Source: Bacillus sp. HF117_J1_D (GTDB lineage Bacteria; Bacillota; Bacilli; Bacillales; Bacillaceae_C). Taken from it: DNA of 34,338 nt. The stretch covers positions 749 through 35,086 of the forward strand of contig JAABNQ010000037.1 in NCBI GenBank assembly GCA_009928435.1, read 5' to 3'. Numbering within the stretch: the stretch's first letter is position 1; each line of letters starts with the position of its first letter. The notes under the pieces are model-generated. The model had not been told where the DNA came from and did no database searches. It was given only the letters and a program-made list of their open reading frames with translations. The translations under genes and the position numbers were made by a program. Shown piece by piece: positions 16,158 through 22,214 of the stretch.

Positions 16158-16197
16158 GGGGTCAGACCCCTTTAGCACACTAAAGGGGTCTGACCCC
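16158..16197. repeat. REP-like double palindrome
   Basis: A perfect 18-bp inverted repeat with a 4-nt loop: GGGGTCAGACCCCTTTAG, CACA, then the complement. Each arm contains a 13-bp sequence (GGGGTCAGACCCC) that is itself palindromic around its central base, so either a single long hairpin or a cruciform is possible. It lies 16 bp after the Rieske gene stop and may also stop transcription, although there is no good T-run. Confidence 0.8.
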
Positions 16198-16213
16198 CCA
16201 AAAATTCCCAACT

Positions 16214-17188
16214 TTATGCAGTTCCTAACATAACTCCAAGTTCCTTCAAGTACTGTCTATAAGCAATACTCACCCGATCTGAAACGAGGGAGAGTTCGAC
16301 CTGCAAATCTAGCGGAAGTTCTTCCGGTTTTTGGTTTTGAACAATCGGTTTATCTTGAGAGAAAATTTCATCCTGGAACGTGATGATTTCCTGATCAGAC
16401 AAGCCCGTTTCATAATTGAATGATAAAATGCCATAGGCAATGGACGTTTCTTCATCTACAGGACGTACTGTAAGCAGAATGGTCATGAGTGTATCATTTT
16501 CACGATCCCGTTTGGTAAATCTCACAGTGAAAGGTCGCAGGATTTCGTACGTGTAATACACATATTTTTCCTGGCCTGATCCGTCAGGGTCCGGTTGAAA
16601 AATAGCAATCTCATCAGAGTAAATGCGACCATCTCTATGGTGTACCTTGTAATTTCCTATTTCACGATGTGTTTCCGTTCCTAAATACCCTTGGTGGACT
16701 ACAGCCAAATGACCGACATCAAGAAAGTTTTCGATAATACGCGGTGGTTTGGCCTGCACTTCTTGCGGCCCCCAAATGACATTGCGGAATTCGGTGCCAT
16801 CCATTTCAGGATATGGAAAAATGTCTGGTTGATTTCCTGCAATATTAACCCAGATCAATCCATATCTCTCTATACAGGCATAGCGAATAGCTTTTGCTTT
16901 CTTCGGAATCGGCTTTCCTTCAGGCAACTGTGGAATGTTGACACAATCACCACTCTCATCAAATTCCCACGCGTGGTAAGGACAAACGAGACAATCATTT
17001 TTGACCTCTCCCAATGACAAGGCTGCTCCCCGATGGATACAAAGATCTTTGAAAGCATGAACACCCGTGCTATTTCTAAAGATTGCCAGACGCTCTCCCA
17101 TTAACATGATTTGAATTGGTTTTTCTTTTACATCTGTTGATCGGCAGGCGACAAGCCAGTCCTCCTGCAGCACTTTATCCTCTAACAT
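16214..17188 (-). CDS. Rieske non-heme iron oxygenase, alpha subunit type
   Basis: Protein of 324 aa. The N-terminal Rieske domain has the [2Fe-2S] ligands Cys50, His52, Cys69 and His72 (CIHRG, then CPYHAWEFD). The catalytic domain carries ENFLDVGHLAVVH with the bridging Asp157 and iron ligands His160 and His165; the third ligand should be an Asp near FQDEIFSQDKP. Such enzymes hydroxylate, dihydroxylate or demethylate small ring compounds and need a separate reductase, and none is coded nearby. The start has AGGAGG 9 nt upstream. It is divergent from a nucleobase permease gene with PurBox-like sites in between, so a purine substrate is a reasonable guess (compare HpxD of Klebsiella, a Rieske enzyme for hypoxanthine, and the NdmA methylxanthine demethylases). 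This remains inference. Confidence 0.9.
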   Translation of the reverse strand: MLEDKVLQEDWLVACRSTDVKEKPIQIMLMGERLAIFRNSTGVHAFKDLCIHRGAALSLGEVKNDCLVCPYHAWEFDESGDCVNIPQLPEGKPIPKKAKAIRYACIERYGLIWVNIAGNQPDIFPYPEMDGTEFRNVIWGPQEVQAKPPRIIENFLDVGHLAVVHQGYLGTETHREIGNYKVHHRDGRIYSDEIAIFQPDPDGSGQEKYVYYTYEILRPFTVRFTKRDRENDTLMTILLTVRPVDEETSIAYGILSFNYETGLSDQEIITFQDEIFSQDKPIVQNQKPEELPLDLQVELSLVSDRVSIAYRQYLKELGVMLGTA

Positions 17189-17246
17189 GTTCCAAGTCCT
17201 CCTAAAATGCAGATCTCAAATCTTATTTTAATAAAAAACAACAGTT

Positions 17247-17290
17247 AAACACGAACTAATTGTGTATAAATTGTGTTAATGTTCGTTTTT
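17247..17290. promoter_or_regulatory. Pair of convergent PurBox-like operator sites
   Basis: The Bacillus PurR site is AWWWCCGAACWWT. On the minus strand 17290-17278 reads AAAAACGAACATT (12 of 13). On the plus strand 17247-17259 reads AAACACGAACTAA (10 of 13). The two face each other with 18 bp between, close to the 16-17 bp of known PurR operators. They lie in the divergent promoter region of the Rieske oxygenase and permease genes. Confidence 0.5.
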
Positions 17291-17294
17291 ACCA

Positions 17295-17323
17295 TGTACA
17301 AGCTCATCATTTTTATATATAAT
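17295..17323 (+). promoter_or_regulatory. Sigma-A-type promoter of the permease gene
   Basis: A perfect -10 TATAAT at 17318-17323 is preceded, with 17-bp spacing, by TGTACA (17295-17300) as a weak -35. The second PurBox-like site ends 4 bp upstream, a position suited to repression. Confidence 0.5.
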
Positions 17324-17356
17324 TAGTATTCAAAAATAGAATTAGGGAGCGATACA

Positions 17357-18694
17357 ATGGAAAATAAATCGGAAAGCAGCATCATTATCGGTGTTGATGA
17401 TAAAGTAAGTTATCCCAAGGCTTTTGTCCTCGGACTTCAGCACGTACTTGCAATGGATTTATATATAGCACCTATCATCATAGCTGGCCTTCTCTCATTA
17501 AGTGCCGAAAACACTTCATTCTTCGTGCAAATGTGTTTTTTGGCAACCGGATTAGCGACATTAATCCAAACAGGAGCCGGAATCAAATTGCCTGTTGTCC
17601 AAGGTCCCTCATATGTACCGATCGGTGCCATTGCCGCAGTCGGGAGCAAACTTGGGCTTGGGGCTATCGCAGGAAGCTTGATTCCAGGAGCTATCCTCAT
17701 TACAGTCTTGGGTTATCCATTAAAAGTATTCGCAAAAACGGTAAGAAAAATCATTCCCCCTTTAGTTGGAGGGACAGTTATTATTATAGTAGGAATCGCC
17801 TTGATGCCAATCGGACTTAATAATATTTTCCTTGCAGAAGGCCATATAGGTGAAAATACCATTATAGCTGCAGTTTCCGCTAGCGTTCTAGTTATTTGTA
17901 TGCTTCTTGGGCGCAGGCTGCCTGGGATGGGGACCTTTTTCCGACTTGTTTCGGTCATAGTAGCTATTGTTGTTGGAACAATTACCGCTGGTTTCTTTGG
18001 AAATATTGATTTTTCCCCGGTAAAAGAAGCAAGCTGGTTCGCCCTTCCAACATTCTTTCCATTTGGAAAACCTGTCTTTGATATGAGCGCTATTATTACA
18101 ATGATATTTGTTTATTTTATTATATTAATGGAAACAACCGGAACTTGGTTCGTTGTCTCCTCTGTCACTGGTAAGGATCTGGACGAAAAACGTCTGAACC
18201 GGGCATCTGTCGGCGAAGGGCTCGGCTGCCTAATCGGATCTTTATTTGGAAGCACACCACTGACAGGCTACTCCTCCAATGCCGGACTTCTTGCCATTAC
18301 TGGTGTTGCAAGCCGCATGGTCGTACTGATGAGCGGGCTCATTCTTGTCTGCCTTGGATTGATTCCAAAGCTTTCAACAGCCATCACCTGTATTCCTGAG
18401 CCGGTCATCAACGGGATTTTTGGCATTGTTTGTGTAGCTATTGTGACGAATGGTATGAAAGTCATCCAGCCAATTAATATCGATGACCGTAATATGATCG
18501 TGATTGGTGTACCGATTTTACTCACGATTGCAGTAACGATCTTGCCAAAAGAAGTACTGTATGCTGTCCCAGATTGGGCTAACTACATCCTTTCATCCGG
18601 AATCACTGTTGGAGCACTTGCAACGGTATTATTGAACTTATTGATTCCGGATAAAAGAAATGAGGTCAATCAGACAAAAGAAGCTGTTTCATGA
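17357..18694 (+). CDS. NCS2-family nucleobase permease (xanthine/uric acid/uracil type)
   Basis: Protein of 445 aa with about 14 membrane helices. Family signatures are GLQHVLAM (Gln28-His29, TM1), VVQGPSYVPIGAIAAVG (TM3 half-helix), MGTFFRLVSVIVAIVVGT, METTGTWFVVSSVTG (TM8 with its conserved Glu), GSTPLTGYSSNAGLLAITGV (TM10) and IPEPVINGIFGIVCVAIV. NCS2 carriers are proton or sodium symporters for purines and pyrimidines. Two positions differ from the usual patterns: TM8 has ETTGT where many purine carriers have ETTGD, and TM10 has SSN where most have SQN. Substrate may therefore be unusual. The start has AGGGAG 8 nt upstream. It is divergent from the Rieske oxygenase and ends in a strong terminator. 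Confidence 0.92.
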   Translation: MENKSESSIIIGVDDKVSYPKAFVLGLQHVLAMDLYIAPIIIAGLLSLSAENTSFFVQMCFLATGLATLIQTGAGIKLPVVQGPSYVPIGAIAAVGSKLGLGAIAGSLIPGAILITVLGYPLKVFAKTVRKIIPPLVGGTVIIIVGIALMPIGLNNIFLAEGHIGENTIIAAVSASVLVICMLLGRRLPGMGTFFRLVSVIVAIVVGTITAGFFGNIDFSPVKEASWFALPTFFPFGKPVFDMSAIITMIFVYFIILMETTGTWFVVSSVTGKDLDEKRLNRASVGEGLGCLIGSLFGSTPLTGYSSNAGLLAITGVASRMVVLMSGLILVCLGLIPKLSTAITCIPEPVINGIFGIVCVAIVTNGMKVIQPINIDDRNMIVIGVPILLTIAVTILPKEVLYAVPDWANYILSSGITVGALATVLLNLLIPDKRNEVNQTKEAVS

Positions 18695-18709
18695 TGATAG
18701 AGTCCCATG

Positions 18710-18754
18710 AATCAGTCGAAGAAAACGAGCATTTCGTTTTCTTCGACTGATTTT
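18710..18754 (+). terminator. Terminator of the permease gene
   Basis: A perfect 19-bp stem (AATCAGTCGAAGAAAACGA and its complement) with a 5-nt loop is followed by TTTTGC. It lies 15 bp after the permease stop and 88 bp before the convergent acetyltransferase stop, so it may serve both. Confidence 0.85.
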
Positions 18755-18841
18755 GCATGTGAACAGCCCACATCGTTAAGTGGCAAGTGTTTTTTCAGTA
18801 GTCCGAGTCGATAGTCATATTAACGGAACACCCCCCTTACA

Positions 18842-19267
18842 TTAGAGAGACTTTTTAAACGAGTAGCAAAAACGGTCATATTCCATCTTATCTTCATAAA
18901 AACGATGCGCGTCCTCTCGTGAAACAGCCGACTCCAAAGCGACCGTCACACAGCCATGCTCACGCCCCCACTCATGGACAAATGTGAGCAGCTGCTTTCC
19001 GTATCCTTTCGAACGGATATCCGCCCTCGTCACAAGCTCATGCACGAATACATGACGGAAATAGTACATATTGGTGCGAATTTGAATACCAGTGAAAGCA
19101 ACGATTTCTCCACCATCATACATCGCATAGATCCTGTATCCATCCGGTTGCATTGCACGCCAAATCTCACGGAAACGCTCTTCATCCAAAAATGGCCGCA
19201 AGTCTTTCATGAGCGGGAAAATTTTTACAACCTCTTCTTCTGTACAAAGTTCTTCTATTGTTATCAA
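18842..19267 (-). CDS. GNAT-family N-acetyltransferase
   Basis: Protein of 141 aa. It has the GNAT fold: a central strand YRIYAMYDGGEIVAFTGIQI, then FVHELVTRADIRSKGYGKQLL, whose RSKGYGKQLL is the acetyl-CoA pyrophosphate loop (R/Q-x-x-G-x-G/A), and the C-terminal ALESAVSREDAHRFYEDKMEYDRF typical of motif B. Cytoplasmic; the acceptor substrate is not evident. The TTG start at 19267 is supported by GAGAGGAG 8 nt upstream. It is transcribed alone and convergent with the permease. Confidence 0.88.
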   Translation of the reverse strand: MITIEELCTEEEVVKIFPLMKDLRPFLDEERFREIWRAMQPDGYRIYAMYDGGEIVAFTGIQIRTNMYYFRHVFVHELVTRADIRSKGYGKQLLTFVHEWGREHGCVTVALESAVSREDAHRFYEDKMEYDRFCYSFKKSL

Positions 19268-19362
19268 TTAGCTGACTCCTCTCTTTCGTACTTCTATTTT
19301 ATCAAAATAAGCACAATCATTATAAAAGTTTAGGAAAATCCAGAAAAATCTCATTATTAAAC

Positions 19363-19412
19363 ATCTACATGTTGTATATATGTAGATTCACAACAACAAT
19401 ATATGGTATAAT
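19363..19412 (+). promoter_or_regulatory. Extended -10 promoter with an upstream inverted repeat, for the Spo0E-like gene
   Basis: TGGTATAAT (-10 at 19407-19412, with the TGn extension) stands without a good -35. ATCTACAT (19363-19370) and ATGTAGAT (19380-19387) form a perfect 8-bp inverted repeat with a 9-bp spacer, covering the -35 region, which looks like a repressor operator. The transcript leader would be about 120 nt. Confidence 0.5.
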
Positions 19413-19476
19413 TAATGCATCCTATCACCGCCGGAAGGGATCTCACCTCTAGCTTTGATCTCCATTTTTGGTTTTC

Positions 19477-19511
19477 CTGTGCAGCTTTACTCATATCCCC
19501 CAGCTGCACAG
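19477..19511 (+). other. Leader stem-loop before the Spo0E-like gene
   Basis: CTGTGCAGCT and AGCTGCACAG form a perfect 10-bp stem around a 15-nt loop, ending 15 nt before the AAGGAG ribosome site. There is no T-run, so it is not a terminator; it may stabilise the mRNA or act in translation. Confidence 0.55.
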
Positions 19512-19538
19512 ATACAAAAACTACTAAGGAGAATTAAT

Positions 19539-19712
19539 ATGATGGAGAATACAACGAACAACAAACAGAAACAAACTTTGCTAGACGAAATCTACTCACT
19601 TAGAAAAGAAATGATGATCTACGGCTCTACTAAAGGATTAACGAATCAAAAGACAATCGAATTAAGCCAAAAGCTTGATCATGCGTTAAACAAATACCAG
19701 TTAACATCTTAA
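19539..19712 (+). CDS. Spo0E-like aspartyl phosphatase (sporulation regulator)
   Basis: Protein of 57 aa, a two-helix hairpin. The second helix holds IELSQKLDHALNKYQ (residues 40-54), matching the SQxLD signature of the Spo0E family. These small proteins dephosphorylate Spo0A~P and so delay sporulation. The first helix (about 13-28, LLDEIYSLRKEMMIYG) and the short charged ends fit the family. AAGGAG with 7-nt spacing decides the start at 19539; a longer frame from 19455 has no ribosome site. It is monocistronic. Its presence supports an endospore-forming host. Confidence 0.88.
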   Translation: MMENTTNNKQKQTLLDEIYSLRKEMMIYGSTKGLTNQKTIELSQKLDHALNKYQLTS

Positions 19713-19818
19713 TAAATACACCTTTCCCTCCTGCAGATACCACAGATTTTCAGAGTAATGAGCATCCCTTTGATCGTTTGGTTTATCAAACTTAAAACAA
19801 TCATCTTCAATTGTCAAT

Positions 19819-19860
19819 AAGGGGCAGAGACTTTACCGCACTGTTCTAAGATTGCCCCTT
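19819..19860 (+). terminator. Possible weak terminator or leader hairpin before nos
   Basis: AAGGGGCA (19819-19826) and TGCCCCTT (19853-19860) can pair across a 26-nt loop. It lies between the Spo0E-like gene and nos. There is no clear T-run, so it may instead be a leader structure. Nothing else was recognised in 19713-19997. Confidence 0.3.
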
Positions 19861-19997
19861 CAATATTATTTCCTCTTAACATCTTCGCAAACCTTTCCTC
19901 CTATTCCATCTTTGTACGGAGAGTTCAACAAATTGGCTCATTTTATCAGAGTTTTCACCCCTATCAATGGTACATTAATAGTACGGAGTTGATCAAA

Positions 19998-21104
19998 ATG
20001 GCTTTATCTACTGAAAATGATACAGCATTGCTTATAGAAGCAACCAAATTCATTCACACTTGTTACAATGAGCTTAATTTGCCAATAGAAGAACAAATAA
20101 GCCGCATTGAGGAGATACAGGAGGAAATTTCAAATACAGGTACATATACCCATACAAGCTTTGAATTGACGCATGGAGCTAAAATGGCTTGGCGCAACAG
20201 CAATCGCTGTATTGGGCGCTTACTTTGGCATACACTGGATGTTTTTGATGCGCGAGACACTATGACTGCTGAAGCAGCCTTTGGGAAATTGTTAAATCAT
20301 ATTCATTATGCAACAAATGAAGGCAAAATTCGCCCTGCCATCACCATTTTCGCACCGCGAAAAGATGGAAATGACCCGATTAGAATTTGGAACCATCAAC
20401 TAATCCGCTACGCTGGATATGAAAAAGGGGATAAAGTAATCGGCGATTCAGCATCCATTAAGCTCACGAAGATGTGTAAACAGTTGGGGTGGCGCAGTAA
20501 TCAAACACCCTATGATGTTCTTCCTCTCGTCATCCAAGAAAATGGTAAAGAGCCTAAGCTGTTTGAAATCCCAAAAGAATTCGTTAAGGAAGTGGATATT
20601 ACCCACCCGAATTTAAAAGAATTCAATCATCTTGGTGTCAAATGGTATGCCGTTCCGATCATTTCTAGTATGCGTCTAGAAATAGGAGGCATTGACTACC
20701 CCATGGCTCCATTTAATGGATGGTATATGGAGACTGAAATTGGAGCGAGAAATCTGGCTGATCAGGATCGATATAATTTGTTGCCCGAAATCGCAAAGCT
20801 GATGGGCTTAGATACGAAATCCAACCTTTCTCTCTGGCTCGATAAAGCGTTGGTTGAATTGAATATTGCGGTGCTCCACTCTTACCATCAAGCCGGTATA
20901 ACGCTTGTGGACCATCATACCGCTGCAAAACAATTTAAAAGCTTTGAGAAAAGCGAGTTGGAAAATGGTAGAGCTGTCACAGGTGATTGGACTTGGCTCA
21001 TTCCTCCAGTATCACCTGCCACTACTCATATTTTCCATCAGTCCTATCATAATGATGTCATTAGTCCGAATTACTTTTATCAGGACGATCCTGGGGAAGG
21101 TTAA
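19998..21104 (+). CDS. nos: Bacterial nitric oxide synthase, oxygenase domain
   Basis: Protein of 368 aa, length close to B. subtilis Nos. It is the oxygenase domain alone, without a reductase, as in other Bacillus. Landmarks: KMAWRNSNRCIGR with the heme-thiolate Cys71; IRIWNHQLIRYAGY; GWYMETEIGARNLAD with the arginine-binding Glu; and DHHTAAKQF, TGDWTWLIPPVSP and YFYQD at the pterin-binding C-terminus. It converts L-arginine to citrulline and NO using borrowed flavodoxin-type reductases. NO made this way is linked to oxidative stress and antibiotic tolerance in Bacillus. Start ATG 19998 has CGGAG 9 nt upstream; a TTG at 19989 is next to that site and less likely. A small membrane protein gene follows by 31 bp. 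Confidence 0.97.
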   Translation: MALSTENDTALLIEATKFIHTCYNELNLPIEEQISRIEEIQEEISNTGTYTHTSFELTHGAKMAWRNSNRCIGRLLWHTLDVFDARDTMTAEAAFGKLLNHIHYATNEGKIRPAITIFAPRKDGNDPIRIWNHQLIRYAGYEKGDKVIGDSASIKLTKMCKQLGWRSNQTPYDVLPLVIQENGKEPKLFEIPKEFVKEVDITHPNLKEFNHLGVKWYAVPIISSMRLEIGGIDYPMAPFNGWYMETEIGARNLADQDRYNLLPEIAKLMGLDTKSNLSLWLDKALVELNIAVLHSYHQAGITLVDHHTAAKQFKSFEKSELENGRAVTGDWTWLIPPVSPATTHIFHQSYHNDVISPNYFYQDDPGEG

Positions 21105-21135
21105 TACTCCCCAGAACACTGGGGGTATGCCCATC

Positions 21136-21651
21136 ATGCAAAAGAAAAACATTTTGAACAGGTATTTATTTATGGCTGTCGGGATGCTTCTGTACTTAAT
21201 TGTTCACGAGGGATTGCATCTGCTTCAAGCTTATTACCTTGGAATACTTGAGAGCATCCGATTCATGGGCATTTTTGGCGTTGAAATACAAATAACCGAG
21301 TCCTTAACAATCAGCGGACTCACTTTGGCATCTTTTTCAGGGTTAAGCAGCCTGGCAACAATCATCATAGGTTATCTTCTCTATCTGTACATGCCGAAAA
21401 TATTAGGTGTAGCGAATAAAATAATCAAATCAATGCTATATTTTGTTACACTTATTTTCATGCTGATTGATCCACTGTATATATCGTTGCTTTCTTTAGG
21501 TTTTGGCGGTGATATTAATGGTATCTCCCAAGGATTGGGTCTTCCTCACATCGTGATTCGGATTTTTTATGGTGTCATTTTTGTGATCAATCTAGTCATC
21601 ATTGTAAAAAAAGTGTACCCTGCATATGTAAATGATTTTAATAGACAATAG
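21136..21651 (+). CDS. Small membrane protein with HExxH motif, unknown function
   Basis: Protein of 171 aa with about four to five membrane helices. Within the first helix region, LIVHEGLHLLQAYYLG has His24-Glu25-x-x-His28, the zinc-binding motif of intramembrane or membrane-bound metalloproteases (M50/DUF3267-like). A possible third ligand is the Asp in GFGGDINGI near residue 137. I do not recognise the family and no substrate is suggested. The start at 21136 is chosen because GGGGGT lies 9 nt upstream; ATG at 21127 directly abuts that site. It is 31 bp after nos on the same strand and ends in a hairpin, so the two are likely co-transcribed. Confidence 0.7.
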   Translation: MQKKNILNRYLFMAVGMLLYLIVHEGLHLLQAYYLGILESIRFMGIFGVEIQITESLTISGLTLASFSGLSSLATIIIGYLLYLYMPKILGVANKIIKSMLYFVTLIFMLIDPLYISLLSLGFGGDINGISQGLGLPHIVIRIFYGVIFVINLVIIVKKVYPAYVNDFNRQ

Positions 21652-21694
21652 GCCCATGACCGAAGGATACAAACTTTCTCCGGAACGGGCCTAT
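21648..21694 (+). terminator. Putative terminator after the HExxH membrane protein
   Basis: ATAGGCCC and GGGCCTAT form an 8-bp outer stem around a partly self-complementary 31-nt interior. The T-run is weak. It also lies just beyond the convergent DUF1641 gene. Confidence 0.45.
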
Positions 21695-21717
21695 AAATAT
21701 TCACTATTATTTAATCT

Positions 21718-22209
21718 CTAACTTTCTTCCTTGGAATCTCCTAATTCTTTCCCCATTCCCTTAAAAAAATTCATCCCAAACTTTATAGCTCTGTTGATGT
21801 CGGGATCATTTAGTGCTTTCATCAATTGAAAGACACTAACCTTTTGATCATCGTTGGCCGCCTCGGCCTCACGCAAACCAGACCGGATGCCATCAGCCAG
21901 CTTGGCAGTTACTTCGGGGTCAATCGCGGAAATAGCATTAGATGTATTGATCACATGATTAATCAAATTGGTAAAAGGCTCGCGAGATACTTGTGCTAGA
22001 GCAATTTTGGCAATATCTTCCTTAGCCTTTACCATTGCCTGCAAAGCATCCAAGACACCTATATTTTCCAATTCGCCGGTAATTTCAAGAACCTTATTGA
22101 GCGCCTGTTCCTGGTCTGCAATCAATGACTGGAGCTCCGCTAATTTTTCCTGGCGAATTTCTTCTTCAGTCTTTTTCTTTTTCTTGATCGTCGTAACTGG
22201 AATCGCCAT
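21718..22209 (-). CDS. DUF1641 protein, YrhD-like, partner of the formate dehydrogenase
   Basis: Protein of 163 aa. The basic, charged N-terminus (KKKKKTEEEIRQEK) is followed by a helical DUF1641 region with ENIGVLDALQAMVKAKEDI, GIRSGLREAE and SVFQLMKALNDPDINRAIKFGMNFFKGMGKEL. B. subtilis yrhD, next to yrhE, has the same domain. Its biochemical role is not established; tight linkage to the molybdoenzyme suggests an accessory, electron-transfer or maturation partner. It starts 5 bp after the preceding stop, with GGTGAGGTAAGG as the ribosome site, and is thus in one operon with the dehydrogenase gene. Confidence 0.88.
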   Translation of the reverse strand: MAIPVTTIKKKKKTEEEIRQEKLAELQSLIADQEQALNKVLEITGELENIGVLDALQAMVKAKEDIAKIALAQVSREPFTNLINHVINTSNAISAIDPEVTAKLADGIRSGLREAEAANDDQKVSVFQLMKALNDPDINRAIKFGMNFFKGMGKELGDSKEES

Positions 22210-22214
22210 TGACC

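Noticed and set aside
20905-21135. Longer N-terminus for the HExxH protein reaching into nos
   Set aside because: That stretch is the nos coding sequence in another frame; a ribosome-site-like GGGGGT supports a start at 21136.
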